This document shows positions 26,653 to 36,482 of a stretch of 64,000 nucleotides of DNA, piece after piece (the stretch's first letter is position 1; each line of letters starts with the position of its first letter). Made by a program: the position numbers and the translations under genes. The notes below the pieces were generated by a model. It ran no database searches, was not told where the DNA came from, and saw nothing but the letters and a program-made list of their open reading frames with translations. The stretch comes from an uncultured Oscillospiraceae bacterium (lineage in GTDB: Bacteria > Bacillota > Clostridia > Oscillospirales > Oscillospiraceae), in assembly GCA_902497145.1 (NCBI GenBank), contig CABVDR010000001.1, positions 62,001 to 126,000 of the forward strand, read 5' to 3'.

Positions 26653-29600
26653 GTGAGACCAGAGGAAAATGAAGTGATGAAGGCCCAGTTGGAGACGCTG
26701 CGTGTCCTGGGAGAGAGCGGAAGCGACTACCTGTTTTTATGGGAACTGAAAACAGGGCGCCTGCACATTTTTGGCCGCCTCAGCAAACGTTACCCCATCC
26801 TGGAGGACGGGACGGAGCAGTGTACCTTGGAGGATTGGTGCGGGATCGTCTATGAGAAGGACCGCCCTGCGCTCAGACAGGCCGTGGAGCAGGTGCTGCA
26901 GGGGACGATAACGCAGTATAACACAGACTTCCGTCTGGTAGACCGGGCGGGAAATCGGGTCTGGGTCAACTGCCAGGGCGAGTGCAGCAGCGACGGAACA
27001 GGACAACCCATGACCATGGTGGGTCGGGTATCCGATACCGTTTTGGAGCGGAAGGTGGACCCCCTGACCGGAGCCTTTAACGGAAGCAAGCTGGCCGACG
27101 ACATGAAGCGGATCCTGGAGGCCAAGATCCCCTGCTATCTGCTGCTGATCGGCGTAGACAATCTTAAGCATATCAACCTGCGTTACGGCCGCGAGTACGG
27201 AAACCAGATCCTGTGTACTATGGCGGATACTCTGGAGGAACTGGTGGGTGCCGGCCTGCGGGTCTACCGGGTCAACGGGGACTGCTTTGCGGTGAACCTG
27301 CCGGTGGCCGAGCAGGAGGAGGTAGAGGAGGTCTATCAGCAGATCCGTGCCCGCATGGCGGACCAGTGTACCGTCTCCGCCGGCGTAGTCTCGTACCACG
27401 GACACAAGAATGTGGACAGCAACGCCTTGTACCAGTATGCGGAGGAGACTCTGGACAAGGCCAAGCGGATTGGAAAAAATACGCTGGCCTTTTTCTCCCA
27501 GAAGGACTATGAGGAGAAGCTGTCCACGGTGGAACTGCAGGAGGAGCTGTACCAGAGCATTCAGGATGGCTTTTCCGGCTTCTCCCTGCGCTATCAGCCC
27601 CAGCTCCAGTCTGGAAGCTACGACTTGTTCGGGGCGGAGGCCCTGCTGCGGTACAGCTCCCCCAGCCGGGGGATGGTGAGCCCGACGGAGTTTATCCCCG
27701 TGCTGGAGCAGACGGGGATGATCTGCCCCGTGGGGCTGTGGGTACTGGAGAAGGCCCTGGAGCAGTGCCGGGTCTGGCGGGAGCAGCTGCCCCAGATGCA
27801 CATCAGCGTCAATATTTCCTACACTCAGCTCAGCCAGAAGGACATTGCCAGCCAGGTGTTGGAGCGGCTGGAGCAGAGCGGTCTGCCTGGGGATGCCCTG
27901 ACTCTGGAGGTCACCGAAAGTATGCAGCTGCAGGACTACGCCCGCTTTAACCGCCTGTTCTACCAGTGGAAGCAGGCTGGCATTGAGATCTCGGTGGACG
28001 ATTTTGGCACCGGGTATTCCAGTTTGGCCTACCTGAAAAATCTGGATATTGATGAAATTAAGATTGACCGGTGCTTTGTCAGCGGCATTCAGTACAGTGC
28101 CTACAATTATCGCCTGCTGAAGAATATGATCGAGCTGGCTCGTTCCTCCCAGATCCGGGTATGCTGCGAGGGAGTGGAGACCAAGGACGAGCTGGCGGCG
28201 CTGGAGGAGCTGGGACCGAACCTGCTCCAGGGATTTTTGTTCCACCAGCCGCTGACCGAGCAGGAGTTTGAAAACAGCTACATCCGGCAGACTGCGCCGG
28301 AGTACCAGACACGGACAGAGCAGCTCCAGCAGCTGCACCATCTGGAATGGAGCAAAGAGCAGCTGCCCCAGAACATGTCCCTCACCTCAGAGACCCTGGA
28401 GAGCATTGTAGAGGCTCTGGATGAACTGGTGTATGTCAGCGATCCCATGACCTATGAGCTCTACTACCTCAACCCCGCCGGCCGCCGTCTGACAGGGGCC
28501 TATGACTACAAGGGGCGCAAATGCTACAAAGTGCTCCAGGGAAAGGACAGCCCCTGTGAGTTCTGCACCAACAACAAGCTCCAGAAGGACCAGTTCTACA
28601 TCTGGGAGTGGGACAACAAAATGCTCAAGCGCCACTTCATCGTCAAGGATAAGCTGATCCCATGGCATGGAAAGCAGGCCCGCCTGGAGGTGGCTCTGGA
28701 CATCACCGAGCGGGAGATCCTCAGCCAGGCGGTGCGGGAAAAGCTGGGCTTTGCCGAGAGCACCCTGGCCTGCATCAAGGCCCTGGCCGAGGAGCGGGAC
28801 ATGGGGCGGGCCTTCCGGCGGATGCTGGCCTCTGTGGTGGACTTCTATCAGGCCGACCGGGCCTACCTCTTTGAGCCCAATGGTCTGGAGGACGGATACT
28901 GGAACAACACCTATGAGTGGTGCAGGGAGGGCCTGACACCCCGGCAAGAGAACATGCAGAGGATTCCGGTCTCCCGCCTGCAGCGGTGGATGGACATTCT
29001 GAGCCGAAATGAGTCGGTCATTGTCGCCAATCGGGAAGAGATGCGGCAAGAGGATTGGGGAGAGTGGGAAAAACTGTGCTCCCATGGAATCCGCCGCTTG
29101 ATTGTGGTCCCTATCCTTCAAGAGGGACGGCTGGCTGGATTCCTGGGGGTAAACAATCCCCGGCACTGTATCACGGATGACTCCCTGATCCGAATGCTGA
29201 CCCTGTTTGTGGCACGGCGGTTTAACAAGAACGAGACGGAGGAGCGGTTGGGCGAACTGCTGAACCTCCACTACCAGGATGTGCTCAAGGACACGGATCT
29301 GGGCCTGTGGTTTATCCGGATTGATCCCCAGAGCGGCCGGCGGGAGCTGTTTGCCGACGAGACCATGCGCCGGGTGCTGGGGCTGGAGCGGGAGCTTCCC
29401 CCTCAGGAGTGCTATCAGCACTGGTACAGCCGCATCCATGAGGAGTACTATCAGTATGTGAACCTGACGGTGGAGAGCATGATCCGCTCCGGACGAGTGG
29501 TGCAGCTGGAATACCCCTGGAAGCATCCGATCCAAGGGGAGGTCATGGTGCGCTGCATCGGCATCCGGGGCAAGGACACCGACGGAATGATCTGCCTGGA

Positions 29601-30903
29601 GGGCTATCACCGCATCATCTCCGACATGGACCGGCCCCAGTTTCTGCCCGATACGCCCACAGGAGAGGTGTTTGAGTTTAACGAGCGCAGAGGGGCCATC
29701 TATTTCCACACCAACCGGACCCTGCTGGCGGGTGATGCCAGACAGGAGCGGAGATTTCCCCAGTGTTGGCTGGAAACCGACATGGTACACCCCCACTTTG
29801 CACGGCGCTTTGCCGCCCTGTTCCAGGATGTGCGTCACTCGGAGGATGTGGCGGGGGAGGAGATCCTGCTGCGCTCCCCCCGAGGAACCTACGACTGGTT
29901 CCGTATGCGTATCCACCATCTGGGTAAGGATGCAGAGGACCGGGACACCGTTTTGGTGCTGCTGGACGCGGCGGACCAGGAGCGGGTGCTCCAGCTGGAG
30001 AACATGCGCATCCGGGACTTCTACCAGGCCAGTCTGGGGGAGACCATCGCCTATGCCGAGGTGGACCTGGAGAGCGGACAGCTGAAGGATGCGGGAGGCC
30101 TGTGGGCGGACTACCGGCGGGAATATGGACACAGTCAGAGCACGCTACTGCAATTCATGCGCGGTCAGGTGAAGAAAAGTGTCCGCCCCAGCCAGCAAAT
30201 GGACCTTTTGTGGGAACTCAACGCCTGGTCGGAACTTCTCTCTCAGGAGCAACCTATCCAGCGTTTCCGTTATCAGCGGCTGATCCAAGGCAAGTGGCAC
30301 TGGGTAGAACTGGTGGCCCACAGCTTCCAGGAACAGTTGACAGAGAACACCTACGCCCTGCTCTATCTCAAAGACATTGACGATCAGGTGCGCCGGGAGC
30401 ACGCCCAACTGGAGGCCGCAAGCCGGGATCCCCTTACCGGAATATACAACCGCAACGCCTTTGAGCAGGCTGTGCTGGAGTATATGCAGGCAGGGCCGGA
30501 GAAGCGGGAAGGGGTGCTGATCCTGCTGGATATTGATAACTTCAAGAAGATCAATGACAAGCAGGGCCACCTGGAGGGGGATGATGCTCTGCGCTATGTC
30601 ACCCAGCTGCTCCGGGAGACCTTCCGGCAGGAGGACGTGCTGGGCCGTTTAGGCGGCGATGAATTTATGGTGTTTTTAAAGGGGAGAGTCGGCCGGGAGA
30701 TTCTGGATCAGCGTATGTCGAAGTTTTATCAGGCCATGAGTACCTACCCCAAATTTCCTATTACCTGCAGCGCGGGCATTGCCTTTGTACAGGGTAAGGA
30801 CTTTTCCTACCAGGAGACTCTTTTCCAGGCGGATATGGCTCTGTACCGCAGCAAGCAGGACGGGAAGTGCCATTATACCTATGCGGATGAGGTTCGGGAA
30901 TAA
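26653..30903 (+). CDS. Multidomain PAS-GGDEF-EAL-PAS-GAF-PAS-GGDEF c-di-GMP protein
   Basis: A 1416-residue cytoplasmic protein without obvious TM segments. Order: PAS (about 1-130); degenerate GGDEF (136-285, NGDCF at 208-212 where GGDEF should be); EAL (about 300-555, EALLR from Glu329, DDFGTG from Asp449, CEGVET), with catalytic residues retained; Cys-rich PAS (about 580-690, Cys624, Cys635, Cys638); GAF (about 693-855); further PAS-like segments; C-terminal GGDEF (1334-1338), preceded by an RxxD inhibitory site at 1325-1328. It could therefore both make and degrade cyclic-di-GMP. The start is uncertain: GTG 26653, or GTG/ATG at 26674/26677 behind AGAGGA. Confidence 0.9.
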   Translation: MRPEENEVMKAQLETLRVLGESGSDYLFLWELKTGRLHIFGRLSKRYPILEDGTEQCTLEDWCGIVYEKDRPALRQAVEQVLQGTITQYNTDFRLVDRAGNRVWVNCQGECSSDGTGQPMTMVGRVSDTVLERKVDPLTGAFNGSKLADDMKRILEAKIPCYLLLIGVDNLKHINLRYGREYGNQILCTMADTLEELVGAGLRVYRVNGDCFAVNLPVAEQEEVEEVYQQIRARMADQCTVSAGVVSYHGHKNVDSNALYQYAEETLDKAKRIGKNTLAFFSQKDYEEKLSTVELQEELYQSIQDGFSGFSLRYQPQLQSGSYDLFGAEALLRYSSPSRGMVSPTEFIPVLEQTGMICPVGLWVLEKALEQCRVWREQLPQMHISVNISYTQLSQKDIASQVLERLEQSGLPGDALTLEVTESMQLQDYARFNRLFYQWKQAGIEISVDDFGTGYSSLAYLKNLDIDEIKIDRCFVSGIQYSAYNYRLLKNMIELARSSQIRVCCEGVETKDELAALEELGPNLLQGFLFHQPLTEQEFENSYIRQTAPEYQTRTEQLQQLHHLEWSKEQLPQNMSLTSETLESIVEALDELVYVSDPMTYELYYLNPAGRRLTGAYDYKGRKCYKVLQGKDSPCEFCTNNKLQKDQFYIWEWDNKMLKRHFIVKDKLIPWHGKQARLEVALDITEREILSQAVREKLGFAESTLACIKALAEERDMGRAFRRMLASVVDFYQADRAYLFEPNGLEDGYWNNTYEWCREGLTPRQENMQRIPVSRLQRWMDILSRNESVIVANREEMRQEDWGEWEKLCSHGIRRLIVVPILQEGRLAGFLGVNNPRHCITDDSLIRMLTLFVARRFNKNETEERLGELLNLHYQDVLKDTDLGLWFIRIDPQSGRRELFADETMRRVLGLERELPPQECYQHWYSRIHEEYYQYVNLTVESMIRSGRVVQLEYPWKHPIQGEVMVRCIGIRGKDTDGMICLEGYHRIISDMDRPQFLPDTPTGEVFEFNERRGAIYFHTNRTLLAGDARQERRFPQCWLETDMVHPHFARRFAALFQDVRHSEDVAGEEILLRSPRGTYDWFRMRIHHLGKDAEDRDTVLVLLDAADQERVLQLENMRIRDFYQASLGETIAYAEVDLESGQLKDAGGLWADYRREYGHSQSTLLQFMRGQVKKSVRPSQQMDLLWELNAWSELLSQEQPIQRFRYQRLIQGKWHWVELVAHSFQEQLTENTYALLYLKDIDDQVRREHAQLEAASRDPLTGIYNRNAFEQAVLEYMQAGPEKREGVLILLDIDNFKKINDKQGHLEGDDALRYVTQLLRETFRQEDVLGRLGGDEFMVFLKGRVGREILDQRMSKFYQAMSTYPKFPITCSAGIAFVQGKDFSYQETLFQADMALYRSKQDGKCHYTYADEVRE

Positions 30904-30945
30904 AAAATGGCCTCGGAACGCGGCGCGATTGCCTGTTCCGAGGTC
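30902..30945 (-). terminator. Terminator of the hemerythrin gene
   Basis: An 11-bp stem (30909-30919 with 30935-30945, one G-T pair) is followed on the minus strand by a run of six T (30902-30907). It lies immediately after the convergent GGDEF/EAL gene and may stop both transcripts. Confidence 0.75.
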
Positions 30946-30960
30946 GTAACGAAACCAGAG

Positions 30961-31359
30961 TCAGTGCTCCTGGACAAAGCGTGCCATACGCTTGTCCTCG
31001 GTGCGGATGTGGGTGACCAGCACCGCCACTGCCCGGTTCAGATCGCCCAGGGCCTTCACGGAGGGGCCGTCCTGGAGCAGCACCTGGGCCGTCTGAGCCA
31101 GCTGCTTGCGGTAGCTGTCATGGAACTGCTTGTGGCCGGTGTAGTTGGGATAGCTGCACTTGGTCTGCAGCCGTTCCTCGTCGGCAAAGTGCTTGGTCAC
31201 ATAGTCGCTTAAAAACTGCACCGTGCTCTGGATCTGATCCCGGCCCTTCCCTTGAGCACAGGCGTCCATCAGACGGTTGACGGCGACGAATAACTGCTGG
31301 TGCTGGGAATCAATGAGTTTGTTTCCGGTCATCAGATCCGGGGTCAATTCGTATTTCAT
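30961..31359 (-). CDS. Bacteriohemerythrin
   Basis: A non-heme di-iron oxygen-binding protein. The metal-binding residues typical of the family are visible: His in DSQHQQLF, His and Glu in KHFADEE, two His in HKQFHDSY, and the C-terminal HIRTED. The start at 31359 (132 residues) gives MKYELTPDLMTGN behind GGAG. A longer reading frame from 31398 has no ribosome-binding site. Stand-alone hemerythrins in anaerobes store, scavenge or signal O2. It lies between two cyclic-di-GMP proteins in opposite orientation. Confidence 0.93.
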   Translation of the reverse strand: MKYELTPDLMTGNKLIDSQHQQLFVAVNRLMDACAQGKGRDQIQSTVQFLSDYVTKHFADEERLQTKCSYPNYTGHKQFHDSYRKQLAQTAQVLLQDGPSVKALGDLNRAVAVLVTHIRTEDKRMARFVQEH

Positions 31360-31413
31360 GTTGTTGGCTCCTTTTTCTTCAGGTTGGAAGGGCGGCACCT
31401 TCTCTCACTCTAG

Positions 31414-31421
31414 TTATCGAC
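31414..31421 (-). promoter_or_regulatory. Possible sigma-28 -10 element for the hemerythrin gene
   Basis: On the minus strand GTCGATAA matches 6 of 8 bases of the motility-sigma -10 consensus GCCGATAT, 55 bases upstream of the hemerythrin start. A clear TAAA -35 box at the expected distance is missing (TATT there). This is a weak call. Confidence 0.25.
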
Positions 31422-31495
31422 CGAGACAAAGAAAAAATAATAGTAATTATTATTAAAATTATTTTTATTTTAAACAGGAAAAAAGAGGAAATATC

Positions 31496-34400
31496 ATGGA
31501 ATATTGTTCAAGCTTTTTTGAAGAACTGGATGAATTAGTCTATATTTCCGACCTGAATACCCATGAGCTTATCTATATGAACCGCCGCCTGCGGCAGTCG
31601 CTGGGCTATGGGGATAGCAATGCCTATGAGGGAAAGAAGTGTTATGAGGTGCTCCAGGGCAGAAACAGCCCCTGTTCCTTCTGTACCAACTCGGCGTTGA
31701 AGGAGGAAAAATTTCTCTCATGGACCCACAAAAATCCGGTACTCAATAAGCGCTACCTGATTAAGGACACCATGCAGATGATTGAGGGCAGACGCTGCCG
31801 CATCGAAATCGCCATCGATATTGACTCTGAAGTAGTATGCAACACCCCCTACTACTATGCCCGCAGCGAGACCATCCTGAACGACTGCCTGCAGCGAATC
31901 TTCTCCACCACCGATCCCAGCAGAGGGGTGGAGCTGGTGCTGGAGTATTTGGGACAGACCTTTGAGTGTGACCGGGCCTACGTCTTTGAAATCGACAAGG
32001 AGAAAATCTACAACAGCTATGAGTGGTGTGGGGAAGGGGTCACGCCCCAGAAAGATATGCTGCAGGATATCCCTGTTCCCTTTCTGGAGTGGTGGCTGAA
32101 GGTGTTTCAGAAAAATCGGGTGCTTGTGCTGGAGGATCTGGAGGAGATTCGGGAGCAGCACCCGCGCTCCTACGCCATCCTCAAGCCCCAGAATATTTCC
32201 AGCCTGGCGGCAGGTCCCATCAGCGTGGAGGGGCGCGTGGTGGGCTTTGTGGGGGTAGATAACCCCAACCCGGAGATGCTGAACTTGATTGCCCCCATTT
32301 TGAATGTGATCGGGTACTTTGTCTCCGCCCTGCTGCGTCAGCGGGATCTGTTGGGCCGGCTGAATATCCTAAGTTTCCGGGATCCTCTGACGGGGGCATA
32401 TAACCGCAACGCCATGTTTGAGCATGGAATAAAGTACCCGCCCCATTCCAGCATCGGTGTGGTCTACTGCGACATTACCGGGCTCAAGCAGACCAACGAC
32501 TCCAAGGGGCACAGCGAGGGGGACCAGCTGATCCGGCACTGCTGCCGCCTGATGGGCGAGAGTCTGGATACCCCCTGGATCTACCGCACCGGCGGCGATG
32601 AGTTTGTGGCGGTCTTCCTGGACTGCACCCAAGAAAAACTGCATCAGAATGTCCAGGCCCTGCGGGACCGGATCAGCCAGGACCGGTGCCACATGGCGGT
32701 GGGCTACGCCTGGTCGGACCAGCAGCCCTTCCATCTGGAGGGGCTGATCTCCCAGGCGGATAAAGTGATGTACCAGGACAAGCGGGACTACTATCTCATC
32801 AACCAGAACAACCCCAAGGTGGACCGCCGGCGCAGTCTGGATGGGGAGCGCCGGCTGGGAGGGACAGACAGCCCCTTCTACCGCTTCTTGTCGGTAACCT
32901 ATCACGATCTGGACTTTTTATTCCAGGCCATCTCCCAGCGCAATTCCGAGGGCTATTTTTGCTTTGGAGATGTGCAGAAGGACCTGTTTTACATTTCAGA
33001 CAACATGCGGGACGACTTCGGCTATGAGAGCAATGTGGTGCCGGGCCTGCTGAAGGAGTGGGTCTCCCACATCAGCACAAAACGTTTTCAGGACATGTAC
33101 CGGCAGGCCATGGAGGATATGCTGCGGGAAAAACGGACGGTGCTGGACCTGCGCTATCAGGTGCGTAAGGCCGACGGGAAAAAACTGTGGATCCGCAGCT
33201 GCAGCATGCTCAAGTGGGATGAGAAGCGGGGAATCCCTCTGTTTCTGGCCAGCCGCGTGACCCATCAGGATGACGAGTTTGTAGTGGATCCTGTGACCAA
33301 CTTCCCCAGAGAGTCGGCGGTGTTCCGCTATATGGAGGAGCTGCAGAAGAATAAGCAGAGCTGCCGGGCCATCGGGTTTCGCTTTAATAGTATTTCAGAG
33401 CTCAACAACACCCGGGGACGCGCCTTCAGCGACCATTTGATCCAGTCCATCTCAGATGAGATGATGAACACTCTGGCGGGGAAGATGACGTTCTACCGCC
33501 TGGAGGGGATGCGCTGTCTGGCGATGGTGGACCCCGCTTGTGGAGAGAGCCGTGAGGCGCTGGTATGGCAGCTGCGCAATATTATCGAGGCAGGATACCA
33601 CTCCGTGGGCCTTACGGTGCCCCATGCCTGCTCCTTTGCGGTGATGGAGTTTCCGCAGGACAGCGGGACACCTCAGGACTTTATGGAGAACATGAACGCC
33701 CTGCTGAAGGTGGCCAAGCAGGATAAACGGCAGCTCTATGTGGAAAATTCCGAGGACAGCATCCAGAAGATCCGGACCATGTCCAACATGGCCCTGGCCC
33801 TGAGCCGGGATGTGTTGCAGGGCATGGAACATTTCCGGGTGGTGATCCAGCCAGTGGTGTCTACAAAGACCGGCCAGGTGGTGGGCGGTGAGGTGCTGCT
33901 GCGGTGGCGTTTTGAGGACAAGGACGTGTCGCCGGCAATCTTTATTCCCATGCTGGAGAAGGAAAACCTGATCCAGAAGGTGGGCCGCTGGGTCTTTGAG
34001 CAGGCTGCCTGCAGCTGCGTGCGGATGGTGGAGCACATACCCCAATTTTACCTCACCTTCAATGTGAGCCTGTATCAGCTCTCCGACATCCTGTTTACCG
34101 ACTTTATGCGGCGCACTATGGCCAAGTACCATCTGGATGGTTCTCACCTGGTGGCGGAGATGACCGAGAGCTGCATGGACGAGCAGCCGGAGAAGCTGTT
34201 CCACTTTGTAGATGCCTGCAAGGCTATGGGTATTCGTATTGCTCTGGATGACTTCGGCAGCGGATACTCCTCCCTGCGGATGCTGCTGCAGTACCCATCC
34301 AGCATCATCAAGCTGGACCGGTCCCTTCTGCAGGAGATGACAGAGTCGGAGGACAAGATGAACTTTATCTCCAGTATCGTCTACGCCTGCCACCGCTTTG

Positions 34401-34561
34401 GGAAAAAGGTATGTATGGAGGGGGTAGAGACCTCCTCCCAGGATAACCTGATCAAAGAGTGCGGCTGCGATATGATCCAGGGCTATTACTACTACCGCCC
34501 TATGGAGGTAGATGATGTCTGCCGGCTGGTCAGTGCCCCGCCGGATGGGGAGAATCCATAA
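31496..34561 (+). CDS. Multidomain PAS-GAF-GGDEF-PAS-EAL c-di-GMP protein
   Basis: A 1021-residue cytoplasmic signalling protein. Order: Cys-rich PAS (about 1-110, Cys49, Cys60, Cys63, the same C-x10-C-x2-C spacing as the neighbouring 1416-residue protein); GAF (about 120-285); intact GGDEF (366-370) without the RxxD inhibitory site; PAS (about 465-590); degenerate GGDEF (about 600-745); EAL-type domain (about 775-1015) with EVLLR at Glu799, FNVS Asn, DDFGSG at Asp918-Asp919 and MEGVET. Catalytic residues for synthesis and hydrolysis are both retained. The ATG follows AGAGGA. Confidence 0.9.
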   Translation: MEYCSSFFEELDELVYISDLNTHELIYMNRRLRQSLGYGDSNAYEGKKCYEVLQGRNSPCSFCTNSALKEEKFLSWTHKNPVLNKRYLIKDTMQMIEGRRCRIEIAIDIDSEVVCNTPYYYARSETILNDCLQRIFSTTDPSRGVELVLEYLGQTFECDRAYVFEIDKEKIYNSYEWCGEGVTPQKDMLQDIPVPFLEWWLKVFQKNRVLVLEDLEEIREQHPRSYAILKPQNISSLAAGPISVEGRVVGFVGVDNPNPEMLNLIAPILNVIGYFVSALLRQRDLLGRLNILSFRDPLTGAYNRNAMFEHGIKYPPHSSIGVVYCDITGLKQTNDSKGHSEGDQLIRHCCRLMGESLDTPWIYRTGGDEFVAVFLDCTQEKLHQNVQALRDRISQDRCHMAVGYAWSDQQPFHLEGLISQADKVMYQDKRDYYLINQNNPKVDRRRSLDGERRLGGTDSPFYRFLSVTYHDLDFLFQAISQRNSEGYFCFGDVQKDLFYISDNMRDDFGYESNVVPGLLKEWVSHISTKRFQDMYRQAMEDMLREKRTVLDLRYQVRKADGKKLWIRSCSMLKWDEKRGIPLFLASRVTHQDDEFVVDPVTNFPRESAVFRYMEELQKNKQSCRAIGFRFNSISELNNTRGRAFSDHLIQSISDEMMNTLAGKMTFYRLEGMRCLAMVDPACGESREALVWQLRNIIEAGYHSVGLTVPHACSFAVMEFPQDSGTPQDFMENMNALLKVAKQDKRQLYVENSEDSIQKIRTMSNMALALSRDVLQGMEHFRVVIQPVVSTKTGQVVGGEVLLRWRFEDKDVSPAIFIPMLEKENLIQKVGRWVFEQAACSCVRMVEHIPQFYLTFNVSLYQLSDILFTDFMRRTMAKYHLDGSHLVAEMTESCMDEQPEKLFHFVDACKAMGIRIALDDFGSGYSSLRMLLQYPSSIIKLDRSLLQEMTESEDKMNFISSIVYACHRFGKKVCMEGVETSSQDNLIKECGCDMIQGYYYYRPMEVDDVCRLVSAPPDGENP

Positions 34562-34585
34562 GGCCTGGGCCATACACAATATATG

Positions 34586-34631
34586 AGAACCGCTTCCCTC
34601 TGCACACGCGCAGAAGGAAGCGGTTCTTTTT
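34586..34631 (+). terminator. Terminator between converging c-di-GMP and LysR genes
   Basis: A 12-bp perfect stem (34586-34597 with 34616-34627) and a T run end the cyclic-di-GMP gene. The structure reaches the stop codon of the converging LysR gene. Confidence 0.85.
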
Positions 34632-35550
34632 AGTCCGTGCGGCCCTGGAGTGAGGCGGGGCGGAAGTCACAGTCCTCCTGCAGGGTGTCCATAAACTTCT
34701 GGGCGGCTTTGGAGAACACCTGGTAGCGCTTCCAGATGATGGAGGCATCTGATACCATCTTGGGGGAGAGGGGCCGGAAGCAGAGCTTGCTCTCCCCGCT
34801 GACGTTGATGAGCTTATCAAAGCACACCGCATAGCCCAGCCCCTCCTCCACCATCAGGGAGGCGTTGAATACCAGGTTGTAGGTGGCTACGATGTTCAGC
34901 ATCTCCACGTCCCGCTGAAACCATTTGGCCATGGGCCAGGCATCGGCTTTCTGCGCGGAGACAATGAGGGGCTTGTCCCAAAGATCCTGAGGCTGGATGA
35001 CCTCCTTGGCGGCCAGGGGGGAGTCCTTGCGCATCAAAACGCCCCAGGTATCCTGGATGGGGATTTTAATGGAGGAGTATGTGCTGGTATCCACCGGGCC
35101 GTAGACGACGCCGAAGTCGATGAGTCCCCGCTCCAGATGCTCCTGAACAAATGCCGCATTACCGCTGAGGATGTGGTAGTGGATGTCAGGATAGGTCTCC
35201 TGCAGGCGTTTGGCGGCTCGGGCAAAAATCCGGATCATGTCCGACTCCCCGGCACCGATGTACACGTCTCCTGCAATGGTCTCGTCTGACAGGGAGATCT
35301 CCCGCTCTGTGATCCGCACCAGCTCTAAAATTTCCTCTGCCCGCTTGCGCAGGATCATGCCCTCCTCGGTGAGGAGCACTTTGCGGGAGCCTTTGGTGCC
35401 CCGGATCAAGAGCTGTTTGCCCAGCTCCTCCTCAAAGGCCTTGAGCTGGGTGGAAAGGGTGGGCTGGGAGAGGTGCAGGGACTTGGCCGCCGCAGAGATG
35501 CTCTGCTCCCTGGCCACCGCTAAGAAATATTGCAGAATACGCAGTTCCAT
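34630..35550 (-). CDS. LysR-family transcriptional regulator
   Basis: A DNA-binding regulator with an N-terminal winged helix-turn-helix (about residues 1-60, SISAAAKSLHLSQPTLSTQL) and a periplasmic-binding-like effector domain (about 90-295). The length is 306 residues. It is transcribed away from the SDR gene, 151 bases apart, the usual arrangement for a LysR regulator and its target. The effector is unknown. The upstream space (35551-35701) is A+T rich and would hold the divergent promoters. Confidence 0.93.
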   Translation of the reverse strand: MELRILQYFLAVAREQSISAAAKSLHLSQPTLSTQLKAFEEELGKQLLIRGTKGSRKVLLTEEGMILRKRAEEILELVRITEREISLSDETIAGDVYIGAGESDMIRIFARAAKRLQETYPDIHYHILSGNAAFVQEHLERGLIDFGVVYGPVDTSTYSSIKIPIQDTWGVLMRKDSPLAAKEVIQPQDLWDKPLIVSAQKADAWPMAKWFQRDVEMLNIVATYNLVFNASLMVEEGLGYAVCFDKLINVSGESKLCFRPLSPKMVSDASIIWKRYQVFSKAAQKFMDTLQEDCDFRPASLQGRTD

Positions 35551-35701
35551 TCCATTGCCTCCTTTGCCCCAGTATACCGCCTAAAGCCATAGATTGCAAC
35601 TATGAAAATAGATTGTGAATAAGTATTTGATATATAATCTGAGGATCCCTATACTAAAGGCAGAAATAAAAGCCTGCTGCAGGCAAGAAATGAGGATTGT
35701 T

Positions 35702-36472
35702 ATGGAACAGGAAATGCTGAAAGGGAAAGTTGCCATTATCACCGGTGCCAGCTACGGTATGGGACAGACCATGGCGGAGCTGTTTGCCGAGGAGGGGGCC
35801 GCCGTGGTCCTCACCGCCAGAGGGCAGGAGAAGCTGGATCAGGTAGTCCAGGGCATCCGGGCCAAGGGCGGCCGGGCGGTAGGGGTAACCGCCGACGTGT
35901 GCTCCACCGAGGACACCAAGCGGGTGTTTGAAACCGCCCTGCGGGAGTTCGGCGATGTGGATATTCTCATCAACAACGCCGGAATCGGGGAGCAGAAGAT
36001 GATCGATGAGACCGATGACGATTGGATGCTGTATGTGATGAACACCAACCTGGGCGGGCCCATGCGATACATCCGGGAGGCGCTTAAGATCTTCCTGCCC
36101 AAGAATGACGGCGTCATCATCAATATCTCCTCGGTAAACGGGGAGCGGCCCTTCTGCGGCGCCACCTATACCTCCACCAAGGGGGCGCTGAATACGCTGA
36201 CCAAGAATGTGGCCATGCGGCTTATTGATACCAACATCCGCTGCAATGCGGTGGCCCCCGGAGCCACCGTGACCCCGGCCCACTTGGCCAACAAGGCTGG
36301 AGAGCAGCCCGGCGGCGCCAAGATGCTGGAGTACAGCGGCCACTATGTCTACTTCCCCGGCCCGGAGTGCGACCCCATGGATCAGGCGTATGCCTGCCTG
36401 TTTCTGGCCAGCAAAATGGGCCGCCATGTGAAGGGGCAGGTGATTCAGGTGTGCAACGGGGCCTTCCTGTAA
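35702..36472 (+). CDS. Short-chain dehydrogenase/reductase (SDR) family oxidoreductase
   Basis: A classical SDR of 256 residues. The NAD(P) motif TGASYGMG is at 14-21, INISS carries the catalytic Ser, and YTSTK has Tyr156 and Lys160. The acceptor substrate is unknown. The N-terminus resembles 3-oxoacyl-ACP reductases (FabG-like), but the context with LysR and a cyclophilin-like lipoprotein argues against fatty-acid synthesis. The ATG at 35702 follows GAGGA closely; earlier in-frame starts look untranslated. Confidence 0.92.
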   Translation: MEQEMLKGKVAIITGASYGMGQTMAELFAEEGAAVVLTARGQEKLDQVVQGIRAKGGRAVGVTADVCSTEDTKRVFETALREFGDVDILINNAGIGEQKMIDETDDDWMLYVMNTNLGGPMRYIREALKIFLPKNDGVIINISSVNGERPFCGATYTSTKGALNTLTKNVAMRLIDTNIRCNAVAPGATVTPAHLANKAGEQPGGAKMLEYSGHYVYFPGPECDPMDQAYACLFLASKMGRHVKGQVIQVCNGAFL

Positions 36473-36482
36473 GCGGCCCGCA

